Shown in pieces: positions 25,186 to 35,250 of a stretch of DNA of 56,858 nt. How positions within the stretch are numbered: the first letter of the stretch is position 1; every line of letters starts with the position of its first letter. The DNA is taken from positions 40,937 to 97,794 of the forward strand of contig DHPU01000002.1 of the NCBI GenBank assembly GCA_002407935.1. The letters are read 5' to 3'. Both the position numbers and the translations under genes were made by a program. The notes under the pieces are model-generated. The model made no database searches and was not told the DNA's origin. It saw nothing but the letters and a program-made list of their open reading frames with translations. This DNA is from Peptococcaceae bacterium UBA5356. GTDB taxonomy: Bacteria; Bacillota; Peptococcia; DRI-13; DTU073.

Positions 25186-26502
25186 ATGAAATTTTTGATA
25201 ACAACCTTTGGTTGTCAGGCTAATGAGAGAGATTCCGAAATAATGGCTGGTTTACTGCAAAAGCTAGGATATAAGTTGGCTAGTACTTTGGAGGAGGCTG
25301 ATTTACTTCTTTTTAATACCTGCTGTGTGAGAGAAAAGGCCGAAAACAAGGTTTTGAGCCAGGTAGGAGGACTTAAAGAATTAAAAGTGCAAAATCCCAA
25401 TTTGATTATTGGGATATGTGGCTGTATGGTACAGCAGGAGAAAATGATAGAAAAAATTCGTCGCCGTGCTCCCCATGTCGATTTAATTTTTGGGACACAT
25501 AATATTCATCAGTTACCTGATCTTATTATCGAGATACAAAAGATGAAGCAGCCGCAGTTTCAGGTTTTACCTGATCGGACAGAAATAGTGGAAGGGTTGC
25601 CTTCTCAGCGTCAGGTTCCTTTTAAAGCACTGGTGAATATTACTTATGGTTGTAATAATTTTTGTACATATTGTATTGTTCCTTATGTACGGGGGCGGGA
25701 AAAAAGTCGAACCCCGGAAGCTATTTTAGCGGAGATAAAAAAACTAGTTGCTGATGGTGTAGTAGAGGTGATCCTGCTTGGGCAAAATGTTAATGCTTAT
25801 GGCAAGACTCTGGAAAACGCCTGTTCGTTTGCGGAGCTTTTAAAGAAAGTAAACGATATACCCGGTTTAAAAAGGATTCGTTACCTGACTTCTCATCCAC
25901 GGGACTTTCAGCAGGAGTTAATTAAAACAATTAGCGGCTTAGCAAAAGTTTGCTCTCATTTTCATCTTCCTGTTCAAGCCGGTAGCAACAGAATTTTGCA
26001 AAAAATGAACAGGGGATATACTAGAGAGAATTATTTAAAGTTAGTGGCGGAAATTCGGAGAAGTATTCCTGAAGTCAGTATTACTACCGATATTATTGTC
26101 GGATTTCCGGGAGAAACGGAGGAGGATTTTCAGGATACGCTTAATTTAGTGGAAGAGGTTCGCTTTGATTCAGCCTTTACTTTTCTTTACTCACCTCGTT
26201 CTGGTACTCCGGCTGCTCAAATGACGGAACAAATACCGTTAGCAAGGAAAAAGGAACGCTTACAGAAATTGATGAATCTACAAAATAAAATAAGTTTGGA
26301 GATAAACCAAACGTTAAAGGGACAAGTTTTGGAGGTCTTGGTGGAAGGCTTAAGTAAAAAGGACAAAACCATGGTGGAAGGAAGGACAAGAACTAATAAA
26401 ATTGTGCTTTTTGCTGGTTCGGAAGAACTTATTGGTAGATTTGTGGAGATAAAAATTACAACTGCTCAGACCTGGGTTTTAAAGGGTGAACTTAATACTT
26501 AA
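25186..26502 (+). CDS. miaB: tRNA-2-methylthio-N6-dimethylallyladenosine synthase MiaB
   Basis: Radical-SAM methylthiotransferase that modifies A37 of tRNAs reading UNN codons, after MiaA has added the isopentenyl group. About 438 aa, with cluster cysteines in TFGCQANERDSE, NTCCVREKAENK and CGCMVQQE, the radical-SAM motif CNNFCTYC and a C-terminal TRAM domain. The NERDSE signature identifies MiaB rather than RimO. A TTG (25183) directly precedes the ATG. It lies upstream of mutS with its partner miaA about 8 kb away in the same run of genes. Confidence 0.96.
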   Translation: MKFLITTFGCQANERDSEIMAGLLQKLGYKLASTLEEADLLLFNTCCVREKAENKVLSQVGGLKELKVQNPNLIIGICGCMVQQEKMIEKIRRRAPHVDLIFGTHNIHQLPDLIIEIQKMKQPQFQVLPDRTEIVEGLPSQRQVPFKALVNITYGCNNFCTYCIVPYVRGREKSRTPEAILAEIKKLVADGVVEVILLGQNVNAYGKTLENACSFAELLKKVNDIPGLKRIRYLTSHPRDFQQELIKTISGLAKVCSHFHLPVQAGSNRILQKMNRGYTRENYLKLVAEIRRSIPEVSITTDIIVGFPGETEEDFQDTLNLVEEVRFDSAFTFLYSPRSGTPAAQMTEQIPLARKKERLQKLMNLQNKISLEINQTLKGQVLEVLVEGLSKKDKTMVEGRTRTNKIVLFAGSEELIGRFVEIKITTAQTWVLKGELNT

Positions 26503-26554
26503 GTTAATATTATTAAGGAAAAGTTAAAGATAAGCAGGAGGAGAAAAAAGAAGA

Positions 26555-29212
26555 ATGTTAGGTCAGACCCCGATGATGAAACAATACCAGGAAATTAAGG
26601 AGCAGTATACTGATACGATCCTTTTCTTTCGTCTGGGAGATTTTTATGAAATGTTTAGTACTGATGCACTTTTGGCTTCGCGCGAATTAGAGATTACCTT
26701 AACGGGCCGTGATGCGGGAATGGAAGAGCGTGTTCCCATGTGCGGCATACCTTATCACGCTGCTGATAATTATATTGCCAAACTGATTCAAAAAGGATAC
26801 AAGGTAGCGATTTGTGAACAAGTAGAAGATCCCAAGCTTTGCAAAGGAATAGTTAAGCGAGAGGTAATCCGAGTGATTACCCCGGGGACAGCTCTTGATA
26901 CTCAATTAATTCAGGAAGCAAGCAACTTTTATTTAGCGGCAATATTTACGGAGCAGCAGTCCTGGGGCTTAGCTTTTTGTGACGTTTCGACAGGGGAATT
27001 TTGGTTGAGCGAATTTAGTGGACCAGAAGGAAGAACGGTTCTTCAGGAGGAGCTATTAAGGCTTAATCCTGCGGAAATACTTTTACCGGAAAATGAAAAA
27101 GAGAACTATGCCCAAATCCTCAATCGTTTAGGTTTAGAGAATAGTACCTTGATTACAGCGTATAAACAGGAAGCTTTTAATTTTTCCGGAGCTTGCCAGA
27201 TTTTATACAAGCATTTTCGGGTAACGTCTCTGGAAGCTTTAGACTGTCAGAATAGACGAGAGGCAGTATCTGCTGCCGGGGTCATTTTACAATATCTTCA
27301 GGAAACACAAAAGTCAGCACCACAGCAAATTAACGCCTTGCAGATTTATTACCCGGAGGCTTATCTTGCTCTAGATGCGACCACTTTTCGTAATCTGGAA
27401 TTAACTAAAACCTTACGTTACGGGGAGAAAAAAGGTAGTTTACTAGACTTATTAGATAAAACAAAGACTGCCTGCGGGGCACGGCTTTTACAGCATTGGC
27501 TACAAAAACCTCTGACGGAGAAAAAGTCTCTGGAAAAACGCTTAGATGCAGTGGAAATCCTCACGCAAAACTGGTCGGAAAGGCAAAGCTTGCGCAGTTA
27601 TCTAGAAAAAGTTTATGACCTAGAAAGATTGATGACCCGCATCTTGTATGGGCGAGCAACTCCTAAGGAATTAACCGCTTTAAAAAACTCAGTAAAGGTA
27701 CTTCCAGACTTACATAAGTTGCTTAATGCTTTCCCTCAAGTAGAGTATCTTTGTGCCTTAAAGAATGACTTAGACCTTCTGGAGGATGTCTGGCTTACTT
27801 TGGATAGTGCTCTAGAAGAAGATCCTCCGCTTAACTTGAAGGATGGTGGTGTTATTAAGACAGGACATAACAAACAAATTGATCAATTGCGGGAAGTTAG
27901 TATTAACGGTAAAGAATGGATTGCCCGTCTGGAAAGTGGAGAGAAAGAGAAAACAGGGATAAAATCATTAAAAATTGGGTTTAATAAAGTTTTTGGTTAT
28001 TATTTTGAGGTGACCAAAGCTAACTTAAATCTTGTCCCGGCTTATTTCCAAAGAAAACAGACTTTAGCTAATGGGGAAAGGTATGTTACGGAGGAATTGG
28101 GGCGTTTAGAAAGTCAAGTGCTTGGGGCAGAAGAAAAGTTACTTTCTCTTGAAGCAGAAATATATGGGGATTTGTTGCGAGATTTGGGACAGGCTGCACA
28201 GCGTGTGCAAAAAACCTCCCAGGTTCTGGCTCAGATAGATGTTTTGCAATCTCTAGCAGAAATTGCCGTTCAGAACGCATATGTACGTCCCCAGCTTCTG
28301 GACAGGGAGGAAAAAAAGCTTTTTTTGGAGGACCTTCGGCATCCGGGGGTAGAAAAAATGCTTCCTGAAGCAGCTTATGTACCGAATGATTTACAAATGT
28401 CTGAGCAAATCGATTTTTATCTTATAACTGGGCCTAATATGGGAGGAAAAAGTACCTATTGTCGGAGTGTGGCCCTAGCTGTGATTATGGCTCAGATGGG
28501 CAGCTTTGTACCTGCTAAAAAAGCGATAATTTCCTTGTGTGACCGCGTTTTTGCCCGGGTAGGAGCCAGTGATGATTTACGTAGTGGGCAGAGTACTTTT
28601 ATGGTAGAAATGAATGAGGTTGCGAATATCCTTAATCATGCGACTCCTTATAGTTTAGTTATTCTGGATGAAGTGGGAAGAGGTACTAGTACCTATGATG
28701 GATTAAGCATGGCCTGGGCTGTTAGTGAATATTTAATTAAAATTATTACTGCAAAAACACTTTTTGCTACCCATTATCATGAACTAACACGTTTAAGTAC
28801 AGAGTATGAAAAAGTGGAGAATCTTTCTGTTTCTGTGCAAGAAAAAGGGGAAGAGATTATTTTCCTGCATAAAATCATTAGGGGGCCTGCAGATAAAAGT
28901 TATGGAATTCAGGTGGCCAGACTTGCTGGCTTGCCCTCCATGGTCATACATCGAGCCCAGGATATTTTAGTAAGCTTAGAAAAAGAAAAGGAAAATCATG
29001 AAGCGACCCATAATTTAATGTTAAATAACGATAAACCGGCTCAATTGCAGAAGGAAAAGGAAGAATTATTAAGGGCATATCAGCAATTGGAAGCTGCCCA
29101 TCGGCAATTGTCAAAAAATCTTTTGGAAATGGAATTATGTTCAATGACGCCCTTAGAGGCTTTAAATCAGCTTGACCAAATCCAAAAACAGTTAAAAAAC
29201 CAAGCTTTTTGA
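26555..29212 (+). CDS. mutS: DNA mismatch repair protein MutS
   Basis: Mismatch-recognition ATPase, 885 aa. The N-terminal domain has TPMMKQY and the mismatch-reading FFRLGDFYEMF motif (Phe-x-Glu). The C-terminal ATPase has Walker A GPNMGGKST, DDLRSGQSTFMVEM, Walker B ILDEVGRGTST and the conserved histidine region FATHYHEL. Length is normal. AGGAGG precedes the ATG. It starts the mutS-hyuA-HDAC-mutL run. Confidence 0.98.
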   Translation: MLGQTPMMKQYQEIKEQYTDTILFFRLGDFYEMFSTDALLASRELEITLTGRDAGMEERVPMCGIPYHAADNYIAKLIQKGYKVAICEQVEDPKLCKGIVKREVIRVITPGTALDTQLIQEASNFYLAAIFTEQQSWGLAFCDVSTGEFWLSEFSGPEGRTVLQEELLRLNPAEILLPENEKENYAQILNRLGLENSTLITAYKQEAFNFSGACQILYKHFRVTSLEALDCQNRREAVSAAGVILQYLQETQKSAPQQINALQIYYPEAYLALDATTFRNLELTKTLRYGEKKGSLLDLLDKTKTACGARLLQHWLQKPLTEKKSLEKRLDAVEILTQNWSERQSLRSYLEKVYDLERLMTRILYGRATPKELTALKNSVKVLPDLHKLLNAFPQVEYLCALKNDLDLLEDVWLTLDSALEEDPPLNLKDGGVIKTGHNKQIDQLREVSINGKEWIARLESGEKEKTGIKSLKIGFNKVFGYYFEVTKANLNLVPAYFQRKQTLANGERYVTEELGRLESQVLGAEEKLLSLEAEIYGDLLRDLGQAAQRVQKTSQVLAQIDVLQSLAEIAVQNAYVRPQLLDREEKKLFLEDLRHPGVEKMLPEAAYVPNDLQMSEQIDFYLITGPNMGGKSTYCRSVALAVIMAQMGSFVPAKKAIISLCDRVFARVGASDDLRSGQSTFMVEMNEVANILNHATPYSLVILDEVGRGTSTYDGLSMAWAVSEYLIKIITAKTLFATHYHELTRLSTEYEKVENLSVSVQEKGEEIIFLHKIIRGPADKSYGIQVARLAGLPSMVIHRAQDILVSLEKEKENHEATHNLMLNNDKPAQLQKEKEELLRAYQQLEAAHRQLSKNLLEMELCSMTPLEALNQLDQIQKQLKNQAF

Positions 29213-29235
29213 GCTTTCTGACTGGAGGAATAAAG

Positions 29236-30912
29236 TTGGAAATAGGGATAGATATTGGGGGAACATTTACTGATGGGGTAGTTATATCCGGTCAGGAGGT
29301 TCTCAAATCAATAAAAGTTCCGACCGGTGCCGATCTTTCTCTTTCGATAGAGAGGGCACTTAAGCAAATAATGAAAGGGGTTAAACCTGAGCAGATTCAA
29401 CAAATTACTTTAAGCACAACACTAATGACTAATCTGGTTGTGCAAAATAATTTGGCTAAAGGAGGATTATTGCTAATTCCTGGGCCCGGGGCTAATCCTT
29501 ATCAAGGCAAATTTCCGTGTGTCTATAAAGTATTACGTGGTGGTGTTGATTACAGAGGTAGGATTATTGAGCACTTAGAGATGACCGAGGTTGAGGAGGC
29601 CTGTACTTACTTTTTGGGAAAGCAAGTTTCTCAAGTAGCAGTAGCTTGTAAATTTAGTCAAAGAAACCCGGTCTTAGAGGAGCAAATTATTCAGTATATC
29701 CAGGAAAAACATCCTGAAATAAGGGTGTTGGCGAGTCACAAGGTTAGTGGCCTGTTAAACTGGGTGCGTAGGGCTAATGGTGCTTATTTTACGCTTACGA
29801 CCAGGGAAGCTTGTGCTGTTTTTCAGGAAAACATTAAGGTAACGTTGAAAAAACTTGGCTTGCAATGCTCTGTTTTTATTTTAAAGGCTGATGGGGGAAC
29901 GTTACCTTTAGAAGTTTCGCTTCATTATCCTTTGGAAACAATCTTTTCCGGCCCTGTAGCAAGTACACTTGGTGCTTTGGCCTGTACGGAAGAACACATT
30001 ACTGCTGTGGTGATAGATATGGGAGGGACAACGACAGATATTGCCCTATTGCTGGATGGGAAACCGCTCTTGGCGGAAAGAGGGGCCTTTATTAATGATT
30101 ATCCCGTGCCTGTACGCTCCTTAGCTGTAACTTCGCTGGCATTAGGGGGCGATACCCCTTTGTTACTGGAAAATAGTCAGCTTGTTTTAGGAAAAAGGCA
30201 GGGACCCGCCTTATGCTTGGGAGGGCCGCTCCTTACAGTTACTGATCTTCTGGTTTATTTAGGATACAGTGATATTGCCTCTCCCCAATTAATCGCAGCA
30301 CAGGTAGAAAAAATGGCGTGTGCTTTACAGCTTACGCCCCAACAGTTTTCTGACCAGGTTCTTGCTTTATTGTGGGCGAAAGTCGAAGGAGAACTGGAAA
30401 AAATGTTTAAATCCTGGGAGGAAGAGCCGGCCTATCGCATTTGGCAGGTTCTTTCCACACAAGAAAACAGACCGCAAACGATGATTTGCCTAGGAGGGCC
30501 AGCCACAGGCTTGGGAGAATTCTGGCGAAAAAAGAAAGGCTGGAAGGTCATCATTCCTGCTTATGCCTCCGTAGCCAATGCGATAGGGGCCGCTTTGGCT
30601 ATCCCTACTTTAAAATTGGAGTTATTTGCTGATACGGAACGAAATACATATACGACCAGTGAGGGTGGAAGGCAAGGAGTTCTTTCAGCATCACTAAAGA
30701 ATACGGAAGAGGCCAAGGAATTTGCCTTAAAACTGTTTCGTCAAATAGCCAGGGAAAGGAATTTAACTGAGGACACAGCTTGGGAAACTCTTTATGAGGA
30801 AGGTTTTCATCTGGTACGTGGCTGGCAAACAACAGGTAAGATTTTCCAAATTGGGTTACAAACAGTACCTGGAATCAGAGCTTTTTTAAAGGAGGAAGCA
30901 CCTTATGTCTAA
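29236..30912 (+). CDS. Hydantoinase/oxoprolinase HyuA-like protein
   Basis: ATP-dependent ring-opening hydrolase family (N-methylhydantoinase A / 5-oxoprolinase) with an actin-like ATPase core. The 558-aa protein has IGIDIGGTFTDGVV at the N-terminus and VIDMGGTTTDIALL in the middle, the two phosphate-binding motifs. It is shorter than classical HyuA proteins (about 680-700 aa), and no HyuB is adjacent. The start is TTG 29236, seven bases after GGAGGA. It overlaps the HDAC-like gene by eight bases. Substrate unknown; its place between mutS and mutL gives no clear hint of a repair function. Confidence 0.87.
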   Translation: MEIGIDIGGTFTDGVVISGQEVLKSIKVPTGADLSLSIERALKQIMKGVKPEQIQQITLSTTLMTNLVVQNNLAKGGLLLIPGPGANPYQGKFPCVYKVLRGGVDYRGRIIEHLEMTEVEEACTYFLGKQVSQVAVACKFSQRNPVLEEQIIQYIQEKHPEIRVLASHKVSGLLNWVRRANGAYFTLTTREACAVFQENIKVTLKKLGLQCSVFILKADGGTLPLEVSLHYPLETIFSGPVASTLGALACTEEHITAVVIDMGGTTTDIALLLDGKPLLAERGAFINDYPVPVRSLAVTSLALGGDTPLLLENSQLVLGKRQGPALCLGGPLLTVTDLLVYLGYSDIASPQLIAAQVEKMACALQLTPQQFSDQVLALLWAKVEGELEKMFKSWEEEPAYRIWQVLSTQENRPQTMICLGGPATGLGEFWRKKKGWKVIIPAYASVANAIGAALAIPTLKLELFADTERNTYTTSEGGRQGVLSASLKNTEEAKEFALKLFRQIARERNLTEDTAWETLYEEGFHLVRGWQTTGKIFQIGLQTVPGIRAFLKEEAPYV

Positions 30913-32230
30913 AACAGGACTAGTTTTTTTCCCGGCTTTTGATTGGGCTATCTCTCCTACGCATCCGGAAAGGGAAGAACGCCTTCTTTATACGAGAGAC
31001 CAGATTTTTGAAGAGGGAATTCTAGATCAAGGCAGGATCATAGAATACAAACCTCGCCTTGCTGCAGAAAAAGACATCCAAAGAGTTCATTTTTGTGTAC
31101 CTGATCTTGCTGCTCAAACGACAACTGCTCATTTTATTTCCGCAGGAAGTGCTCTGAAATTAGGAGATGCCCTGATGGCGGGAGAAATCAACAATGGTTT
31201 TTCGCTGGTACGTCCTCCTGGGCATCATGCAATGCGGGTAGTTCACGGCAATAGGGGCTTTTGTAATATTAATAACGAAGCCATCCTAGTTGAATATCTG
31301 CGAAAAAAATATGGATTGAGAAAAATTGCTATCGTGGATACAGATGTACATCATGGTGATGGGACACAGGATATTTTTTACCATGACCCAGATGTGCTTT
31401 TTATTTCTTTGCATCAGGATGGTCGTACTCTCTACCCTGGGACAGGTTTTGTTGATGAAGCAGGAGGCCCGGGGGCTTATCTGAAGAATATTAATATACC
31501 ACTTCCTCCCGGTACAAGTGACGAGGGCTTTCTGAAAGTATGGCGGGAAATTATTAGCCCTCTTTTGCAGAGCTTTCATCCTGAATTAATTCTAAATTCG
31601 GCCGGACAGGACAATCATTTTACCGATCCACTGGCGAATATGCAGGTTAGTGCGCAAGGTTATGCCCGGCTTACGGAAGAATTAAAACCTCATCTGGCTG
31701 TTTTGGAGGGTGGTTATGCTATTGAGACGGCACTTCCTTATGTAAATATGGGTATTTTGCTGGCGTTGGCTGGACAGGATTATAGCTGGGTGATAGAGCC
31801 GCAGTTACAAAAGCAGCAAATTAAGCAGTCGGCCGAAGTAAGCAGATATGTGGATAAACTGATTACCTATTGGCAAAAGATACTTAGCCAGTTACCTCCG
31901 TCAAAGGAAGAATTATACGGACAGACAAGTATCTATACAAATCAGCGTTCCATCTATTATGATACGGAAAACATTCGGGAACAACAGCAGGAATATCTTC
32001 ATTATTGTCCTGATTGCCTTGGCCTTTATCAGGTAATTTCCCAAAGCGACAGAACCTCTGGACGACCAGGTTACTTGATCGAAGGGATTAGTATTCCAAT
32101 TTATGCGTGTTCTGCTTGTCATGAGAAAGGTTATCAATTGTGGGAAGAGGCCAAGAAAAAGCGAAAAGGCCATTTCTGTTATTTGCAGGATAAAAAAGAG
32201 GACCGTTACTTAGTACACAAAGTGATTTAA
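30905..32230 (+). CDS. HDAC / acetylpolyamine amidohydrolase-like protein with zinc-ribbon tail
   Basis: Zinc hydrolase of the arginase/deacetylase fold, 441 aa. Catalytic elements are present: RPPGHHA (His dyad), DTDVHHGDGTQ (metal ligands), NSAGQDNH (third ligand) and LEGGYA (transition-state tyrosine). After about residue 300 there is an extra C-terminal region with two CxxC pairs (YCPDCLG and ACSACHEKG), likely a small zinc ribbon, not part of the usual fold. Likely substrates are acetylated polyamines, metabolites or proteins. It overlaps the hydantoinase gene and is followed by mutL 34 bases on. Confidence 0.88.
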   Translation: MSKTGLVFFPAFDWAISPTHPEREERLLYTRDQIFEEGILDQGRIIEYKPRLAAEKDIQRVHFCVPDLAAQTTTAHFISAGSALKLGDALMAGEINNGFSLVRPPGHHAMRVVHGNRGFCNINNEAILVEYLRKKYGLRKIAIVDTDVHHGDGTQDIFYHDPDVLFISLHQDGRTLYPGTGFVDEAGGPGAYLKNINIPLPPGTSDEGFLKVWREIISPLLQSFHPELILNSAGQDNHFTDPLANMQVSAQGYARLTEELKPHLAVLEGGYAIETALPYVNMGILLALAGQDYSWVIEPQLQKQQIKQSAEVSRYVDKLITYWQKILSQLPPSKEELYGQTSIYTNQRSIYYDTENIREQQQEYLHYCPDCLGLYQVISQSDRTSGRPGYLIEGISIPIYACSACHEKGYQLWEEAKKKRKGHFCYLQDKKEDRYLVHKVI

Positions 32231-32264
32231 TTATCGAGAATTAAGAAAGGGAAGGAGGCAAATC

Positions 32265-34184
32265 ATGACTAACATACACCTCCTGGATGAACTTACGGCC
32301 AATCAAATTGCAGCCGGTGAAGTAATTGAAAGGCCGGTTTCCGTAGTCAAAGAATTGGTGGAAAACTCTTTGGATGCCGGGGCTGGGAAAATAGTGGTGG
32401 AGATAAGGCAAGGCGGGTTATCTTTGCTTAAAGTTACGGACAATGGGTGTGGTATTTCACCCGAAAATTTATCTTTGGCAGTTAAGCGCCATGCTACCAG
32501 TAAGATTAGCACGATTACGGACTTAAATGAATTACAGACGCTAGGCTTTCGTGGTGAGGCACTAGCCAGTATTATTTCTGTAGCCAAAGTAGAAATATTA
32601 ACCAGAGAAGCCCAGGCGAATAGTGGGGTAAAATTGACTGTTGCCGGGGATAAGGAGATGGAGATTGAACCAATAGGCACTCAGGTAGGGACAACCATAG
32701 TAGTGGCTGATTTATTTTTTAACACACCTGCCCGAAAAAAATTTTTACGGTCGGAAGGATATGAGAGCGGCTTAATTCATGAAGTATTAACCAAATTTTC
32801 GCTTAGTCACCCACAGGTGAGTTTTCGCCTGACTCGGGACGGAAAAGAGATTTTAAATACGGCTGGAATTAATACACATCCAGATTTATTAGAACATTAT
32901 TATGGTCATGAGGTGAAAGAAGCCCTAGTAAAAGTAAGTGGTGAATTGCCGGGAGGACGCATTTTCGGTTATGTAACCTTACCTACTTATCATCGGAGGA
33001 ATAGAAAAGGGATCAATTTTTTTATTAATCAGCGGAGGATTTACTCCAAAGAATTGCTTCAGGCGTTGGAAAATGCTTATGAAGATACTCTGCCCAAAGG
33101 GCAATTTCCTCTTGGCGTACTGCATCTGCAACTCGATCCTGCTACGATTGATGTTAATGTTCACCCTAGCAAATTGGAAGTGCGCTTACGTAATCCTCTT
33201 TTGGCTAATGAAATGAGTTTTTTGCTTAAAAATCTTTTAATTAAAAACAAGAAAATCCCGCAATATTTTTTAGAAACAGTTCCGATAATTCCGGAAGCAG
33301 TCTCAGAAGCAAAACTTAAAGAGCCTATCGAAGTAGAGACTAAAGATACGGAACCTAGAGATATAGAATCCAAAGATATAGAACCTAGCGATACAGAGTT
33401 CAAAGATACAGTGTCCAGAGATATAGAGTACGGGAAGACAACCTCAGTGGAGATGAAGCTTGCTTGTACAGAGAAGAAGCTTAGAGATGTAAAGCCCGTA
33501 CAAGGTGTTTTTAAGGAATTTTATAGTGGGAGTTCTCCACAGAAAACAGAGGAAGCTAGCAGTTTGAAGAGCTTGGTCGATGCTGAGCAGGAGAGTCAAT
33601 TAGATAGTGCTTGGGAGGTAAAGGTGATTGGACAATTAGCGCAAACCTTTATTCTGGCGGAAAGTGAAGAGGGTCTTTATCTTATTGATCAGCATATAGC
33701 TCATGAAAGAGTTATTTATGAAAGACTGCTGGAAAAAGCTGCCACTGGCACGATAGAAAGTCAGGTACTTTTGCAGCCTGTAACTCTTCCTCTTTCCTTT
33801 TTAGAAGAAGAAGCAGTACTTAAATATATTCTGCCGTTGGTTGATTTAGGGATTATCTTGGAACATTTTGGCCCGAGAAGTTATCTGCTGCGTGCGATTC
33901 CTTCTGGAATCGGCGAAGAACCTCAGGATTATTTTTATTCATTGTTAGAGCATTTAGAAAGCAGTAAGGGCAAAACGGAGGTTAGTGATTTAAAAAAAGA
34001 GTTTCTAATTCACTCTTCTTGTAAAATGGCGATCAAGGCTAATACGAGACTAACATTTCAAGAGATGGAGCAGCTTCTTACTGATTTAAGTAAAACAAAG
34101 AATTATTTAACCTGCCCTCATGGACGACCGATTATCTATAAAATCACTTATCAGGAGATATTGAAGGCCTTTCATCGCGGTTGA
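32265..34184 (+). CDS. mutL: DNA mismatch repair protein MutL
   Basis: GHKL ATPase that links MutS to strand removal, 639 aa. N-terminal motifs: ELVENSLDAGA, DNGCGI, RHATSKI and GFRGEAL. The C-terminal domain has DQHIAHERVIYE, which matches the MutL endonuclease motif DQHAx2Ex4E with one change (A to I) but the acidic ligands kept, so a nicking MutL as in methyl-independent repair is expected. The interdomain linker contains six degenerate 15-bp units (33339-33428). GGAGG precedes the ATG. miaA starts within 60 bases. Confidence 0.96.
   Translation: MTNIHLLDELTANQIAAGEVIERPVSVVKELVENSLDAGAGKIVVEIRQGGLSLLKVTDNGCGISPENLSLAVKRHATSKISTITDLNELQTLGFRGEALASIISVAKVEILTREAQANSGVKLTVAGDKEMEIEPIGTQVGTTIVVADLFFNTPARKKFLRSEGYESGLIHEVLTKFSLSHPQVSFRLTRDGKEILNTAGINTHPDLLEHYYGHEVKEALVKVSGELPGGRIFGYVTLPTYHRRNRKGINFFINQRRIYSKELLQALENAYEDTLPKGQFPLGVLHLQLDPATIDVNVHPSKLEVRLRNPLLANEMSFLLKNLLIKNKKIPQYFLETVPIIPEAVSEAKLKEPIEVETKDTEPRDIESKDIEPSDTEFKDTVSRDIEYGKTTSVEMKLACTEKKLRDVKPVQGVFKEFYSGSSPQKTEEASSLKSLVDAEQESQLDSAWEVKVIGQLAQTFILAESEEGLYLIDQHIAHERVIYERLLEKAATGTIESQVLLQPVTLPLSFLEEEAVLKYILPLVDLGIILEHFGPRSYLLRAIPSGIGEEPQDYFYSLLEHLESSKGKTEVSDLKKEFLIHSSCKMAIKANTRLTFQEMEQLLTDLSKTKNYLTCPHGRPIIYKITYQEILKAFHRG
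33339..33428 (+). repeat. Six degenerate 15-bp tandem repeats inside mutL
   Basis: Units start at 33339, 33354, 33369, 33384, 33399 and 33414, each close to CCTAGAGATATAGAA. They encode TKDTE, PRDIE, SKDIE, PSDTE, FKDTV and SRDIE in frame, in the linker between the ATPase and endonuclease domains. Because the unit is a multiple of three, copy-number change would alter linker length without breaking the frame. Confidence 0.85.
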
Positions 34185-34240
34185 TACTGATAAATAAAAT
34201 TAAAAAAACTGGTAAAAATAAAAAAGAGGAGAGAGGCAGA

Positions 34241-35194
34241 TTGCATCCATTGGTAGTTATTCTTGGACCAACGGCTTCAGGTAAAACCAAAATAGCGGTA
34301 GATCTTGCCTTAAAGGTAGGGGGAGAGATCATTTCCGGAGATTCCATGCAGGTTTATCGCTATATGGATATTGGTACAGCCAAAATTAAGCCAGCCGAAA
34401 CAAAAGGCATACCTCATCATTTGCTTGATCTAAAAAATCCTGACGAATTCTTTAGTGTGGCTGAGTTTCAAAAACTAGCCAGGGAAAAAATAGCTGAGAT
34501 TACCGGTAGAGGGAAAGTTCCTTTTTTAGTTGGAGGAACCGGATTATATATTCAGGCAGTGATTGATCCCTATGAATTTACAGAACAGGAAAATCTGCAA
34601 CCTTATCGACATCAGCTTTTTTTATTGGCTCAGGAACGCGGTGAAGATTATTTGCATACGCTGCTTAGTGATGTTGATTCTGTTGCGGCTCAGAACATAC
34701 ATCCCCATGACTTAAAAAGAGTAAGAAGGGCTCTTGAGTATTACCATTTGACGGGAAAACCTATTTCGGCCAATAGGAAAGCAGCCACAGAAAAAAGGCA
34801 GGGAAAGACTTCCCAATATAACTTAGTACTCATCGGTCTAACCATGGAACGTGCTTTACTGTATCAGAAAATCGAACAACGAGTAGAGCGAATGATGGAA
34901 GCGGGATTATTAGAGGAAGTGAAATCTCTTCTTTTACAAGGGTATTCTCCGGAATTACCGGCCATGCAGGGGTTGGGCTACAAACAACTAGTCACTTATT
35001 TAGGTGGAGAAGGGGAGTTGTTAGAAGCTATTAATTTAATTAAGAAGGAAACAAGGCATTTTGCCAAACGGCAGATGACCTGGTTTAAACGTGACTCCAG
35101 GATAAATTGGTTTGCGGTGGATGAAATTAATAGCAATTATGAAAATATATTAACGGAAATGTTGCTTATTATTAGCAGGACTATCAGTAGATAA
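34241..35194 (+). CDS. miaA: tRNA dimethylallyltransferase
   Basis: Transfers the dimethylallyl group to A37 of tRNAs reading UNN codons, the substrate step for MiaB. About 317 aa, with P-loop GPTASGKT, SGDSMQVYRYMDIGTAK, the GGTGLYIQAV region and the QGLGYKQ motif. The start is TTG 34241, preceded by GAGGAGAGAGG; the frame also opens at TTG 34181, overlapping the mutL stop, but the shorter form begins right before the conserved LVVILGP. The order mutL-miaA-hfq is the usual one. Confidence 0.95.
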   Translation: MHPLVVILGPTASGKTKIAVDLALKVGGEIISGDSMQVYRYMDIGTAKIKPAETKGIPHHLLDLKNPDEFFSVAEFQKLAREKIAEITGRGKVPFLVGGTGLYIQAVIDPYEFTEQENLQPYRHQLFLLAQERGEDYLHTLLSDVDSVAAQNIHPHDLKRVRRALEYYHLTGKPISANRKAATEKRQGKTSQYNLVLIGLTMERALLYQKIEQRVERMMEAGLLEEVKSLLLQGYSPELPAMQGLGYKQLVTYLGGEGELLEAINLIKKETRHFAKRQMTWFKRDSRINWFAVDEINSNYENILTEMLLIISRTISR

Positions 35195-35250
35195 TGTAGA
35201 ATAAGTAAACTGTTCAACTGAATATGAATAGAAATAGCGGAGGGATTAGA

